Positions 26,922-36,422 are shown, counted from the first letter of the stretch. The stretch: DNA of 37,589 bases from Candidatus Hydrogenedentota bacterium (GCA_018056705.1 JAGPFE010000033.1:1-37589), one strand, 5' to 3'. Notes: generated by a model from the sequence alone, not told the origin. A program made the numbers and translations.

Positions 26922-28202
26922 ATGCTGACTCCCATTCCCGAAATCCTGGAAGAGTTGCGGCGCGGACGCATGATCATCCTGGTCGACGACGAGGACCGGG
27001 AGAACGAGGGCGACCTCACCATGGCTGCCCAGTTCTGTACCCCTGAAGATATCAATTTCATGGTCAGGTATGGCCGCGGCCTCGTGTGCATGCCCATGGA
27101 AGAAGAACGGCTCAAGGAACTGGATCTTCCGCCCATGACTGCCAGCAACACGTCCCGCTTTGGCACGGCCTTTCATGTTTCCTTTGAGGCCAGGGAAGGC
27201 ATCACGACCGGTATCAGCGCCTATGATCGTGCCCATTCCATACGCCTTGCCGCCGATCCCGCCACGAAAGCGGAAGACCTCGTGCGTCCCGGCCACGTGT
27301 TTCCGCTGTGCGCTCGAAAAGGCGGCGTCCTGGTCCGCGCGGGCCAGACCGAAGGTTCCATTGACCTGATGAAATTGGCCGGGCTCACCCCTGCCGCTGT
27401 CATCTGTGAAATCCTGAAAGATGACGGTACCATGGCGCGCATGCCCGACCTGGAAGAATTCGCCGAAGAATTCGGCTTGAAAATATGCGCCATTGCCGAC
27501 ATCATCGCCTACCGCCGGCGGGTCGAGAAACTGGTCCGCAAAGTCGCCACCGTGAACCTGCCTACCGAATATGGGCACTTTACCTTGCACGCTTACGAGA
27601 ATGATATAGACGATTTCCAGCATATCGCCCTCGTCATGGGGGACGTGGCCGGCAAGGAAAACGTGCTGGTACGGGTTCACTCGGAATGCTTCACCGGGGA
27701 TATCCTCGGATCCTTGCGGTGTGACTGTGGCAGGCAACTGCGCGCGGCCATGGAACTGATCGCGCGCGAAGGCTGCGGCGTCCTCCTCTACCTGCGCCAG
27801 GAAGGAAGAGGCATCGGGCTCTTCAGTAAACTCAGGGCCTACGAACTGCAGGAAAAAGGCTTGGACACCTATGATGCCAATGTCCACCTTGGCTTTGACC
27901 CGGATCCCAGGGAATACGGCATTGGCGCCCAGATCCTGTATGATCTGGGTATAAAAAGCATGCGCCTGCTGACGAATAACCCCGTCAAGAGGGCCGGTAT
28001 CGAGGGATACGGCCTGAAAGTCACCGAACGGGTTCCGCTCATCGTGGAACCCAACGAGCACAATCGGCGTTACCTGGAAACCAAGCGGAAACGCTTTGGA
28101 CATCTGCTCGATCCGGCGGACGTTTCACCACGGGATGGTGCCGCCAACCATACCACGGAAACACCCACCACGGGAGGAATGGAACATGCCCAGAATCCTT
28201 GA
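26922..28202 (+). CDS. ribBA: Bifunctional DHBP synthase / GTP cyclohydrolase II
   Basis: A 426-aa fusion supplying both precursors of the pathway. The N-terminal RibB half (about 1-200) has [11 protein letters not shown] and [10 protein letters not shown], binding ribulose 5-phosphate and Mg2+. The C-terminal RibA half (about 205-400) has [10 protein letters not shown] and LRCDCGRQL (zinc Cys residues) and [10 protein letters not shown]. The DxxD and zinc Cys residues suggest both halves are active. An extra tail of about 25 polar residues (after FGHLL) is unlike typical RibBA and overlaps the ribH start by 17 bases. GGAGG lies 7 bases before the ATG. Confidence 0.96.
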   Translation: MLTPIPEILEELRRGRMIILVDDEDRENEGDLTMAAQFCTPEDINFMVRYGRGLVCMPMEEERLKELDLPPMTASNTSRFGTAFHVSFEAREGITTGISAYDRAHSIRLAADPATKAEDLVRPGHVFPLCARKGGVLVRAGQTEGSIDLMKLAGLTPAAVICEILKDDGTMARMPDLEEFAEEFGLKICAIADIIAYRRRVEKLVRKVATVNLPTEYGHFTLHAYENDIDDFQHIALVMGDVAGKENVLVRVHSECFTGDILGSLRCDCGRQLRAAMELIAREGCGVLLYLRQEGRGIGLFSKLRAYELQEKGLDTYDANVHLGFDPDPREYGIGAQILYDLGIKSMRLLTNNPVKRAGIEGYGLKVTERVPLIVEPNEHNRRYLETKRKRFGHLLDPADVSPRDGAANHTTETPTTGGMEHAQNP

Positions 28203-28662
28203 AGGTCATTACGTGGATAACGGCCGCCGCCGTTTCGGCGTTGTCGTGTCCCGGTTCAACGAATTCATCACCGCCAAGCTCCTCGCGGGAGCGCTCGACG
28301 CCTTGTCCCGCCACGGCGTGCCGGACGACGCCGTCACGGTGGCCTGGGTGCCTGGCGCTTTCGAGATCCCCCTGGTCGCCAAGAAAATGGCGCAATCCGG
28401 ACGGTACGACGCGGTCATCGCCCTGGGATGCGTCATCCGCGGCGCCACGCCCCACTTCGAGTATGTCGCCGCCGAGGCCGCCAAGGGCGTGGGCATGGTC
28501 ATGCTCGAGACCGGCGTGCCCGTCATGTTCGGCATCCTGACCACCGACTCCATTGAACAGGCGGTCGAACGCGCCGGCACCAAGGCGGGAAACAAGGGCG
28601 CCGACGCCGCCATGGGCGCACTCGAAATGGTCAGCCTGCTCGACGCCCTGGAAGAAGCATGA
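28186..28662 (+). CDS. ribH: 6,7-dimethyl-8-ribityllumazine synthase
   Basis: A 158-aa lumazine synthase that condenses the two pathway branches and usually assembles into 60-subunit or pentameric shells. It has [35 protein letters not shown] and [12 protein letters not shown], and conserved GNKG near the C-terminus. The start MPRILEG at 28186 has GGGAGG 8 bases upstream and lies within the end of ribBA. The final bases overlap the nusB ATG (ATGA). Confidence 0.96.
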   Translation: MPRILEGHYVDNGRRRFGVVVSRFNEFITAKLLAGALDALSRHGVPDDAVTVAWVPGAFEIPLVAKKMAQSGRYDAVIALGCVIRGATPHFEYVAAEAAKGVGMVMLETGVPVMFGILTTDSIEQAVERAGTKAGNKGADAAMGALEMVSLLDALEEA

Positions 28663-29189
28663 AATTCGGTGCCCGGACACTCGGACGCGCGCTGGCGGTG
28701 CAGAGCCTGTACGGCGCGGCGTGCACTGGCAACGACCCGCTAACCGTGCTCGACGGCGTCGTGCGCATGGGCGGGCTGGGCCTGCTGCGGTATCGTTTTG
28801 ACGACGAGCAGGTCCCGCGGGAATACGCCGTCATTTCCTGCACCCCCTCTACCCGGTCCAATGCCATGCGCTACGCCCGAAAACTGCTGGAAGGCGTTTC
28901 CAGGCACGCGCCCATGATCGACCCGCTTATCGAAAGCCACCTCATCGGATGGACCCGCGAGCGGGTCGGACGCCTGGAATGGGCCATCCTGCAGGTCGCC
29001 GCCTGCGAAATGCTCTGCCTGAAACTCGTGGATCCACCCATCGCCATCGACCAGGCCATCACGCTGGCCAAGTGGTTTGCCCAGGAGGAAACCGCGCGTT
29101 TTATCAACGGCGTGCTTGACGCCGTCGCGCGCCACGCGAAAACGAAGAAGGACACGGATGAGACCACGAACCATGAATCGGATGCCTGA
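28659..29189 (+). CDS. nusB: Transcription antitermination protein NusB
   Basis: NusB acts with NusE (S10) at boxA sites in rRNA antitermination. The 176-aa all-helical protein has [15 protein letters not shown] at the start and [23 protein letters not shown] plus [22 protein letters not shown] at the end, the standard NusB landmarks. ribH-nusB linkage is common in bacteria. The middle (about 30-70) is less typical. The C-terminal 15 residues are polar and overlap the start of the sialidase-like gene by about 30 bases. Confidence 0.92.
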   Translation: MKFGARTLGRALAVQSLYGAACTGNDPLTVLDGVVRMGGLGLLRYRFDDEQVPREYAVISCTPSTRSNAMRYARKLLEGVSRHAPMIDPLIESHLIGWTRERVGRLEWAILQVAACEMLCLKLVDPPIAIDQAITLAKWFAQEETARFINGVLDAVARHAKTKKDTDETTNHESDA

Positions 29190-30414
29190 AGAATCCCTGG
29201 TTTCCAGGAGAACTTTGCTGAAAGTTTGCGCGGGAACCTGGTGGCTGTCCGCCCCGGTTCTCCGGGCCTGGGCGTCTGAAGCCCGACCATCCCAGCCATT
29301 GATTGCCGCGAAAATCATTCTGGAACACGACGACGGTCAATTCCTGTGGTTTCATCCCCGCGCCTGCGCGATACCTGGCCCCGATCCGGCTAAGCCTCCA
29401 CGCATCCTCATGACCATACAGAAACACCTTCGGGTATCCGACTACTATTCCGGCTTGTGGTACATGACCTCCGAGGACCTGGGAGAAACCTGGCGCGGCC
29501 CCATGGAAATCCCATCACTGGCCTGGCGCGAAGGACCAGGAAACTCCACCGAATCCGTCGCGGATTTCACCCCGGGATACCATTTCAGGACCCGGAAGGT
29601 GCTGGCCATGGGAGCCGGGGTCTATTATGCGCCGGACGGAAGCCAGATCAAGGATCTCCCCATTGCCAGCCCGACCGTTTACGCCGTGTTTGACCCGGAA
29701 CACGACGCATGGTCCGAACGGGCCATCCTGCGCCTGCCCGATGAACCACGATTCCATACTTCCCGGTGCGCCTGCTCCCAGTGGCTAATACTGGACGACG
29801 GCTCCTTGCTCATCCCCCTGTATTTCAAGTCCCGGAAACAGCAGGATTATTCGGTGGCTGTCGCGCGTTGCGCCTTTGATGGATCTTCCATCACCTTTCA
29901 GGACCTGGGCAATGCCATGACGGTAACCGGGGGACGGGGACTCTGTGAGCCTTCCCTGGCGCGTTGCCGCGACCGGTTTTTCCTGACCCTTCGGAACGAT
30001 AACCGGGGATACGTCACCACCAGTGAAGACGGTCTGCGCTTTGAACCCATCCGGCCATGGTTGTTCGACGACGGCACTGAACTGGGGTCCTACAACACCC
30101 AGCAGCACTGGCTAACCCACGGTGACCGCCTGTTCCTCGCGTACACCCGTCGAGGCGCGGGCAATGACCACGTACCACGGCACCGCGCCCCCCTCTTCCT
30201 GGCCGAGGTGGACCCGGATCGGCTGGTCGTGATGCGGGACACCGAACAGGTACTGGTGCCCGAAAGAGGCGCGACACTGGGCAACTTCGGCGCAACCCCG
30301 GTTACGCCCGAAGAATCCTGGGTGACCGTCAGCGAAGGCGTGTGGTCGGATGACGCCCGCCGCCGCGGAGCCACCGGCGCGACCTGGATCGCCAGGGTTC
30401 GCTGGCAGTCCTGA
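29158..30414 (+). CDS. Tat-exported sialidase-like (BNR/Asp-box) beta-propeller protein
   Basis: A 418-aa protein. A SRRTLLKVCAGTWWLS leader ending AWA looks like a Tat signal, implying folding before export. The mature part resembles six-bladed sialidase/BNR propellers: SEDLGETW (an Asp-box), DGSLLIPLYFKSR, and GLCEPSLARCRDRFFLTLRN, typical of exo-sialidase-like proteins of unknown specificity. The catalytic Arg triad, Tyr and Asp cannot be assigned with confidence. The start at 29158 has AAGGA about 5 bases upstream; the next ATGs at 29173 and 29182 lack one. It overlaps nusB, so it is co-transcribed with the riboflavin genes, but no functional link is known. Confidence 0.72.
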   Translation: MRPRTMNRMPEESLVSRRTLLKVCAGTWWLSAPVLRAWASEARPSQPLIAAKIILEHDDGQFLWFHPRACAIPGPDPAKPPRILMTIQKHLRVSDYYSGLWYMTSEDLGETWRGPMEIPSLAWREGPGNSTESVADFTPGYHFRTRKVLAMGAGVYYAPDGSQIKDLPIASPTVYAVFDPEHDAWSERAILRLPDEPRFHTSRCACSQWLILDDGSLLIPLYFKSRKQQDYSVAVARCAFDGSSITFQDLGNAMTVTGGRGLCEPSLARCRDRFFLTLRNDNRGYVTTSEDGLRFEPIRPWLFDDGTELGSYNTQQHWLTHGDRLFLAYTRRGAGNDHVPRHRAPLFLAEVDPDRLVVMRDTEQVLVPERGATLGNFGATPVTPEESWVTVSEGVWSDDARRRGATGATWIARVRWQS

Positions 30415-30471
30415 ATCGGGTATCATGGTGTTGCCACGTTTCAGGTACTGGTAACCCAGGGGAGAACCTTT

Positions 30472-31935
30472 ATGGCGCGTAATTTCCGGGTGCTGATGGT
30501 TGGCACGGAAGTAGCCCCGCTGGTCAGTTCGGGTGGGCTGGCGGATGTCATGGCGGCCCTGCCCAAGGCGTTGCGGAAACAGGGCATGGATGTCCGGATC
30601 ATCATGCCCGCCTTCCGGCAGATTCCCCATGATCTGCGGGGACCCTATGTCGGTGCGGTCTCTGTGCCCATCCGCGACGCCCGGCAGACCGGTGCCATTC
30701 GGGAAACCATCTGCCCCGACTCCGGCGTGCCGCTCTACCTGGTCGAACACGAAGCCTACTACGGACGCGAAGCCCTTTACGGTTCGAGCGCCCACGAGTA
30801 TTACGACAACCCGGAGCGTTTCGCCTTTTTCTGCCACGCCGTGCTGCAAGGCATGCCCCAGGTCGGCTGGAAACCTGACATCATCCAGTGTCATGACTGG
30901 CACACCGCCATCATCCCCATCCTGCTGAAAACCCGGTTGCGCGACGATCCCTACTGGCGCGAGGTCCGGTCCCTGTTCACCATTCACAATATCGCGTTTC
31001 AGGGCAGGTACTCCGTGGATCGATTTGACATGACCGGCCTGGACCGCGCCCTGTTCGAAAACGGCACGCTGGAATACGAGGGCGATTTCAACCTGATGAA
31101 AGGGGCCATCCAGTTCGCCGACGCCCTCAACACGGTGAGTCCGCGGTACGCGCTGGAAATCCAGACCCTTGAATACGGCTGCGGACTGCATGGCCTGCTG
31201 GCGGGACGATCGAAGGACCTCTACGGCATCCTGAACGGCGTGGATTACACCGTCTGGAACCCCGAAACCGACCCTCATATCCCCGCCCGCTATACCGCGG
31301 ACGATCCGGCGGGAAAAGCCGCCTGCAAGCAGGCCCTTCAGCAGGCCATGCGCCTGCCCGAAAAGACGGATGTTCCCCTGGTCGGCGTGGTATCCCGGCT
31401 GTACTGGCAGAAGGGCATCGACCTGATGCTCGACGCCCTGCCCAACCTGGTGCAAATGGGATTTCAACTGGCCATCCTGGGCTCGGGGGATCACGCCCTG
31501 GAACGCCGACTGGAAGACGCCATCCCCCGTTTCCCGGGCCAGGTCGGCGTGTACCTGGGATACAACGCCGGACTGTCTCATCTCGTGTTCGCCGGCAGCG
31601 ACTTCTTCCTGATGCCATCCCGCTACGAACCTTGCGGGCTGACCCAGATGTATGCCCTCGCTTACGGCAGTATCCCAATCGTCCGGCGCACCGGTGGCCT
31701 TGCCGATACGGTGGCGCACGCCACTGAACGAAGCATCCGCTCGAAAAAAGCAACCGGCATCTCTTTCGTGCCCAAAACACCGGGCGCGATTACGCGGGCC
31801 GCCGCCCGGGCCCGGTCCCTGTACGACGATCCAGCCACCCGGGCCGCTGTCGCGCGAACGGGAATGAGCCAGCGGTTTTCCTGGGAAAATTCGGCCAGGG
31901 AATACCTTCGACTGTATGAACGCCTCCACGTCTGA
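30472..31935 (+). CDS. glgA: Glycogen (starch) synthase, GT5
   Basis: A 487-aa GT-B glycosyltransferase that elongates alpha-1,4-glucan from ADP-glucose. It has the N-terminal EVAPLVSSGGLADV loop, HDWHTAIIP, FTIHNIAFQG, NGVDYTVWNPETDP, SRLYWQKG, PSRYEPCGLTQMYALAYG and RRTGGLADTV. The length is typical. Odd point: the usual Lys of the KxGGL sugar-nucleotide motif is Ser (SSGGL, residues 19-23). The ATG has GGGGAG about 8 bases upstream. It overlaps tsaE by 20 bases. Confidence 0.95.
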   Translation: MARNFRVLMVGTEVAPLVSSGGLADVMAALPKALRKQGMDVRIIMPAFRQIPHDLRGPYVGAVSVPIRDARQTGAIRETICPDSGVPLYLVEHEAYYGREALYGSSAHEYYDNPERFAFFCHAVLQGMPQVGWKPDIIQCHDWHTAIIPILLKTRLRDDPYWREVRSLFTIHNIAFQGRYSVDRFDMTGLDRALFENGTLEYEGDFNLMKGAIQFADALNTVSPRYALEIQTLEYGCGLHGLLAGRSKDLYGILNGVDYTVWNPETDPHIPARYTADDPAGKAACKQALQQAMRLPEKTDVPLVGVVSRLYWQKGIDLMLDALPNLVQMGFQLAILGSGDHALERRLEDAIPRFPGQVGVYLGYNAGLSHLVFAGSDFFLMPSRYEPCGLTQMYALAYGSIPIVRRTGGLADTVAHATERSIRSKKATGISFVPKTPGAITRAAARARSLYDDPATRAAVARTGMSQRFSWENSAREYLRLYERLHV

Positions 31936-32428
31936 AATACCCCGTTCGCCGGGTGAACACGCCAGAATCATCGAGACCAACAGCCCGGAACAGACCGAAC
32001 AACTCGGCGCCTGGCTGGCACACGTGCTTCCGGATGGATGCGTCGTTGCCCTCTTCGGCGACCTTGCAGCCGGAAAAACCTGCCTGACCCGGGGTATGGC
32101 TTCTATCTTTGGCGCGAAGGCGATCCACAGCCCCACGTTCACCCTGGAAAACCGGTACGGCACCCCTCCCCGCCAATTGATCCACCTTGACCTGTACCGC
32201 CTGCCCGGCCCACATGCCCTGACTGACCTGGGTTGGGAAGAATCCCTTGAACCCGAAACGGGACTTTGCGTCATCGAATGGGCTGACCGCGCGATGGATT
32301 GGCTCCCTCCCCTCCGGGTCGATGTGCGCATCTACCATGCGGGCGATAACAGGCGACGCATCGAGATCGAACCGGTACATCCCGATATCACGCTCCCGGA
32401 GTTCCCCGTCTTCTCCGACATGGCCTGA
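31916..32428 (+). CDS. tsaE: tRNA threonylcarbamoyladenosine biosynthesis ATPase TsaE
   Basis: TsaE supports the TsaB/TsaD complex that makes t6A37 in tRNAs reading ANN codons. The 170-aa protein has the P-loop GDLAAGKTCLTRG (about 48-60), IHSPTFTLENRY and HLDLYRL. WADR completes the family pattern. Gly-to-Ala in GDLAAGKT is a common variant. The last 40 residues are somewhat longer than usual. It starts within the end of glgA and converges on the MerR-type gene with 18 bases between their ends. Confidence 0.94.
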   Translation: MNASTSEIPRSPGEHARIIETNSPEQTEQLGAWLAHVLPDGCVVALFGDLAAGKTCLTRGMASIFGAKAIHSPTFTLENRYGTPPRQLIHLDLYRLPGPHALTDLGWEESLEPETGLCVIEWADRAMDWLPPLRVDVRIYHAGDNRRRIEIEPVHPDITLPEFPVFSDMA

Positions 32429-32446
32429 CGGGAACGCGCCGGTTCT

Positions 32447-32956
32447 TTACCGCCCGCCCGGAAACAGCGGTTCAATGTTATCAATCCCCGAAACGGGGCC
32501 GGCAGGCGACAAACCGGGCCCGGAGGTTGCGCCGCCCTCATCCGCTCCGGCCTGTTCGGCGGGTGGCGCACTCCCGAGAAGGTCCAGCAGGGCCCGGGCC
32601 TCCTCGGCAATGGCGTCCGCCAGGGCCTGGGCTTCCTGGCGCAGCCTTGGGGGTCGCATCCCCGCGCGTTCCTCGGCGAGAATCTGGCGAACCCCTTTCC
32701 GGCTGAGTCCCTCGTAGGTCAGCATGGTCCGGATTCGCCGGAAGAGTTCGATGTCCTCCTTGAGATAGTACCGGCGCCCGGAATGGGTGCGGCGCACGCG
32801 GATGCCGGGAAACTGCCGCTCCCAGGACCGCAGGGTATGGACAGGCAGGCCGGTCAGTTCCGCCACTTCGCCGATGGAATACCTGCGTTCGGCGCTGATG
32901 GGAAGGGCGTCGTCCTGGTCGCCCGGCGGCGGGGTCGGCTCACGCATCCGGCTCAT
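32447..32956 (-). CDS. MerR-family transcriptional regulator
   Basis: A 169-aa protein. The winged helix-turn-helix (about 25-95) has YSIGEVAELTGLPVHTLRSWERQF, THSGRRYYLKEDIELF and a wing, as in the MerR/CueR superfamily. A helical segment follows (about 100-130), and then an unstructured Pro/Ala/Gly-rich tail. No cysteine cluster for metal sensing or SoxR-type iron-sulfur cluster is visible, so the ligand is unknown. The start at 32956 or 32947 is uncertain; both have purine-rich upstream sequence. It overlaps the 3' end of the symporter gene by 17 bases, so it follows that gene on one transcript. Confidence 0.9.
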   Translation of the reverse strand: MSRMREPTPPPGDQDDALPISAERRYSIGEVAELTGLPVHTLRSWERQFPGIRVRRTHSGRRYYLKEDIELFRRIRTMLTYEGLSRKGVRQILAEERAGMRPPRLRQEAQALADAIAEEARALLDLLGSAPPAEQAGADEGGATSGPGLSPAGPVSGIDNIEPLFPGGR

Positions 32957-34514
32957 CCTTTCCCTGGGTCCAGACCGTCAGTCCATCGAGGTTTAATTCC
33001 CGTCGCCGTTCCCAGAGGGTAGCCACGAGCCAGCCCGCCACGAACATCAGGACATTGCCCGCGACCCCGCCATAGTAGGTGTCGAAGGGCACCGGGGAGG
33101 AAATCCACTTAAGTTCGACCATGGCCAGCCACGCGCTGAACGCCACGGCGAGGACGATGCCCACCGTGGCCGCCCGGGAAGAGCCCCGCAGGCTCATGAA
33201 ACCGAACAGGTAGAGTCCCAGCAGACCACCGGTGAAAATGGCGTTCAGCTTCATGGCCGTGTCCTGAAGGGTCTTGCTGTCGGCCCACATGAGCAGGGAC
33301 GCGAAGGCAATCATGGTGACGGACGCGGCAAAGGCTACCCACCGGGCGGATTTCATGTAGTGGGTGTCGTCGCGGCCGGGAGCAATGTGGCGCTTGTAAA
33401 GGTCCACGATGGAGACGGCCGACATGGCGTTGATACTGGAGGACAGCGAAGACATGGCCGCCGAAAGTACCCCGGCGATCACCAGCCCGGAAATGCCCGG
33501 CGGCATGTAGTTCACCACGAAATGGGGAATGATGGAATCGGCTTTCCGGCCGCCCTCGCCGGTCAGCATCGCCGCGGCCGCGGGGTCGGGATGCAACTTG
33601 AAGAAAACGTAGAGCGAGGTGCCCAGAAGCATGAAGAAAGCCCAGGTGGGCACGCTGCACAGGCAACAGATCCAGATGGCCCGCGTGGCTTCTTTCGGGT
33701 TTTTGGCGGCGACGTATTTCTGGATGACGTTCTGGTTGCTGCTGTACTCGACCAGCCAGTTGTTGAGGCCGACCAGGATCATCATGAAGACCGTTTTCTG
33801 GGCCAGGGAAAATCCCCAGGGGGCGGGTTCCAGTCGGCCGGTTTTCGGGTTGAGGTCACCGAGCATGAACTTGCCGTCCTGCCAGGCCGTGGACAGGATG
33901 GCTGGCAGTCCGCCGTCCACCCCGCGGATGACCAGGTAAAAGATCATGAAACCGCCCAGCCAGAGCAGGAAGGACTGGATGAAATCGGTCCAGATAACGG
34001 CTTCAATGCCGCCGGTGATGGTGTAGAAAGAGGTGACCACGCCTCCCACCAGGATGCAGAGGTAAGGATCGAGGCCGGTCATTTCGTGCACCAGAAGGGC
34101 AACCAGGTAGAGGATCATGCCCACGCGGGTCACCTGCCCCAGGATGAACGTGACCGCGGCGTATCCCCGGACGCCCGGGCCGAATCTCGCCTCGAGGTAC
34201 TCGAAGGCGGACGTGACGCGGGCCCGGCGGTAGAAGGGCAGAAAGACCAGCGAGGCGATCCAGATGCCCAGGGGCAGCATGAGGCACGGCAGAAAACGCA
34301 GCCAGGCGGTCTTGTAGGCGTCACCCGGGTAGGCGACAAAGGTGATGGAACTGATGGAGGTGGCGAACATGGACAGGCCGAGCAGCCAACCGGGATAGGA
34401 ACGTCCCCCCACAAAGTAGTTTTCCGTGTTCTTGTTGCGTCGGGCGAGGATGGGACCCAGCGAGGCCATCCCGAGGAAGTAAATCATCAGCACGATGATA
34501 TCAACGGTTCTCAT
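32940..34514 (-). CDS. Sodium:solute symporter (SSS family), second copy
   Basis: A 524-aa carrier with about 13 membrane helices. It has NYFVGGRSYPGW, FATSISSITFVAYPGDAY, FEYLEARFG and MSSLSSSINAMSAV, typical of SSS-family permeases. Relatives take up sialic acid, glucose, myo-inositol or pantothenate. The neighbouring sialidase-like gene makes a sugar or sialic acid plausible but unproven. The ATG at 34514 has GGGGAG 5 bases upstream; upstream in-frame starts would add a non-membrane leader. It precedes the MerR-type regulator on the same strand and overlaps it, so the regulator may control its own transporter operon. Confidence 0.9.
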   Translation of the reverse strand: MRTVDIIVLMIYFLGMASLGPILARRNKNTENYFVGGRSYPGWLLGLSMFATSISSITFVAYPGDAYKTAWLRFLPCLMLPLGIWIASLVFLPFYRRARVTSAFEYLEARFGPGVRGYAAVTFILGQVTRVGMILYLVALLVHEMTGLDPYLCILVGGVVTSFYTITGGIEAVIWTDFIQSFLLWLGGFMIFYLVIRGVDGGLPAILSTAWQDGKFMLGDLNPKTGRLEPAPWGFSLAQKTVFMMILVGLNNWLVEYSSNQNVIQKYVAAKNPKEATRAIWICCLCSVPTWAFFMLLGTSLYVFFKLHPDPAAAAMLTGEGGRKADSIIPHFVVNYMPPGISGLVIAGVLSAAMSSLSSSINAMSAVSIVDLYKRHIAPGRDDTHYMKSARWVAFAASVTMIAFASLLMWADSKTLQDTAMKLNAIFTGGLLGLYLFGFMSLRGSSRAATVGIVLAVAFSAWLAMVELKWISSPVPFDTYYGGVAGNVLMFVAGWLVATLWERRRELNLDGLTVWTQGKDEPDA

Positions 34515-34619
34515 GACTGCTCCCCATGTTGCCTGGTTGATCCAAACCGGTCCGCTCCATGCCACGCCGACCGAAAGTTCAGTGTACCAGCCGCTCCCGA
34601 ACGGTATCAACGCCATCGG

Positions 34620-36278
34620 TCACCATCCAAGGAGCAACGCGCCGCCGGCGCCAGCGTCCGCATCCGGGGAAGCGGTTTCCGCGCCTGAACCGGCAGGTAC
34701 CGGGATCCGATGAACCCCATCAGGGGCGCGGGGCGAGTGGCGCATCGTTGCCGGGCTCATGGGGCGGGTGGGGTCGGGGGGATCGGGTCCGGCGGGGAGG
34801 ACGAGGGGCGGCACGGCCCAGGCGCGTTGCTCGCGGGCCCGCCGGTCCAGCCAGCAGGCGAAGAAGGCGCAGCGGTCGGCGTCGATCACGTGGTCCGCGC
34901 CCTTGCTGTAGCGCGGCACGCCCCGGGCGTCGCACCGGAAGGTGTGGCCGGCGTACTGGACCTCCCGCTCCCCGTCCCGGGGCCAGCGGACCGCCCGGCA
35001 CGCCATGGCCCGCTGGATCAGCTCGGTCATGAACTCCTTGGCGTGGCGCCGGGGACTGACGCCCGGTGCGGCGGGTCCCGTTTCGATCACCGAGCCGAAC
35101 TCCACGGCGTGGAGCCGCCCGGCCAGGCCGGCCGCCCGGCGCAACAGGTGGTGGGCGGTGGCCAGCCCGCCCGCGCCGGCGTCCAGGGCGATCCGGGCGA
35201 ACCGCCATTTTTCGTCCAGGGCCGCCAGCAGCCGGGACTGGGCGTCGTAGTCCAGTCCCCGGGCCTTCAGGCGGGCCCGGGCCACCATCACGCCGCCGGG
35301 TTCCTCCTCGTAGATCACCAGCTCGGAGGGATCCCGGGCGTAGCCGAGGTCGCCGCCCAGGAAATAGCGCCCGGGACGCCCGGGCCCGGGCAGGGTGTCC
35401 GGGTCGGGCTCCACCCGTTCCACGGCGACGACCACGGCGGGCAGGGCGGGATCGACGCAGTCCTGGTAGGCGTCCAGGGCAAAGACGGCGTTTTCCGGCT
35501 CGCCGTGTTCGCCCAGGACGCGGTGGACGTAGGCGGGGGCGTGGCGTCCGCCGTAGAGGTTGGCGAGTTCGGCGTCCTTTTCCGGGGTGTAGTCGGGGTT
35601 GAGGGTGCTGGGCCAGTGGTGGTGCTCGGCGGCGGGATCGTGGCACAGGCGGTAGAAGCCGTTGCGCAGGCCGTTGGGCACGCCGTAGACCCAGCGCCTG
35701 CCGCCGGTGTTGAGGGCCTGGTGGAGTTCGATCCAGGCGGCGTCGGTCATTTCCTGGGCCTCGTCGACGAGGATCCAGTCGACGTGCATGCCCTGGTAGT
35801 TGACGCCGCGGGGGCCGCTGACCCGCCCACGCAGGATAAAGCCGTTCTCGAAGCGCAGGAACCAGGAGGGCTGGACGCGGCGCTCGAGGAGGGTTTCGGC
35901 CAGTTCGGGGACCTGCTGGACGCGGCCGCAGACGCGTCGCATGAGGGGCTCGAGGTGGTTGTGGCAGGGGGCGGTGATGAGCATCTCGCGCCCGGGCAGG
36001 GCGAGGGCGGCCCAGCAGGCGATGATCTCGATCTCGGAGGTCTTGCCGACATCCCGGCCGTCGCGGTGGACCTTCCTGGGGGCGTTGGACTCGAGGGAGT
36101 CGACCTGGTAGGGCCGGGGCTCCCAGGGGTGGCCGTCGCGGTCGGTGAAGCATCGCCGGGCGAAGGCGACGCGGGACCGGAGCCAGTCGGGCAGGGGGGT
36201 ATCGGGCAGGCACCGGTCCCGGGGCGGACCGGGCCGGGCGTCGGGCCCGGGCCCTGGGGCGAAGGGAACGATGTGCAT
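34620..36278 (-). CDS. Terminase large subunit (phage DNA-packaging motor), orphan
   Basis: A 552-aa protein. The ATPase domain has a Walker A-like GRDVGKTSE (about residues 74-82), Walker B WILVDEAQEM (about 168-177) and a coupling-type YGVPNG. The C-terminal nuclease domain has FLGGDLGYARDPSE, IALDAGAGG and VIDADRCAF, whose Asp residues fit the RNase-H-like metal site of terminases. All landmarks are intact, which argues against decay. No portal, capsid or small terminase gene is within reach; the neighbours are a symporter and a repeat region. The ATG at 36278 has AAGGA about 9 bases upstream, and these bases are duplicated at 36756-36838. It may be a prophage or gene-transfer-agent remnant, or a terminase-like ATPase with another job. 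Confidence 0.85.
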   Translation of the reverse strand: MHIVPFAPGPGPDARPGPPRDRCLPDTPLPDWLRSRVAFARRCFTDRDGHPWEPRPYQVDSLESNAPRKVHRDGRDVGKTSEIEIIACWAALALPGREMLITAPCHNHLEPLMRRVCGRVQQVPELAETLLERRVQPSWFLRFENGFILRGRVSGPRGVNYQGMHVDWILVDEAQEMTDAAWIELHQALNTGGRRWVYGVPNGLRNGFYRLCHDPAAEHHHWPSTLNPDYTPEKDAELANLYGGRHAPAYVHRVLGEHGEPENAVFALDAYQDCVDPALPAVVVAVERVEPDPDTLPGPGRPGRYFLGGDLGYARDPSELVIYEEEPGGVMVARARLKARGLDYDAQSRLLAALDEKWRFARIALDAGAGGLATAHHLLRRAAGLAGRLHAVEFGSVIETGPAAPGVSPRRHAKEFMTELIQRAMACRAVRWPRDGEREVQYAGHTFRCDARGVPRYSKGADHVIDADRCAFFACWLDRRAREQRAWAVPPLVLPAGPDPPDPTRPMSPATMRHSPRAPDGVHRIPVPAGSGAETASPDADAGAGGALLLGW

Positions 36279-36300
36279 GGTTCGGGATCCTTCTGGGTCG
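36218..36300 (-). repeat. Terminase 5' end, copy 1 of an 83-bp direct repeat
   Basis: These 83 bases cover the terminase ribosome-binding site, ATG and first codons. They match 36756-36838 at 78 of 83 positions by direct comparison. This copy continues into the intact gene. Confidence 0.85.
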
Positions 36301-36364
36301 AGGGCAGATTTCTCGTCGCGATGGAATGTAAGACCTGGGCGTATTCCACTTGAACGCACAACTG

Positions 36365-36396
36365 GTCACTTCGACGAACGAAGTGAGGAGAAATCT
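36365..36396 (+). repeat. GTCATTTCGA-type repeat, single diverged copy
   Basis: A 32-base unit beginning GTCACTTCGACG and ending GAGAAATCT. It differs from the copy at 36423 by a few bases and has no inverted partner of its own nearby. Confidence 0.85.
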
Positions 36397-36422
36397 GCTG
36401 TCACGCCACTCCGGAAAAAGTT

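Noticed and set aside
30112..32331. Minus-strand open frame of about 740 codons opposite glgA, tsaE and part of the sialidase-like gene
   Set aside because: It spans three well-supported opposite-strand genes and has no recognisable domains.
32429..32446. Possible terminator between tsaE and the MerR-type gene (GAAC-GCGCCG-GTTC-TTT)
   Set aside because: A 4-bp stem with only three T is too weak to support.
34710..36353. Long plus-strand open frame opposite the terminase gene (about 547 codons)
   Set aside because: It is a GC-rich shadow: Gly/Val/Ala-rich, no domain motif, while the minus strand has all terminase motifs.
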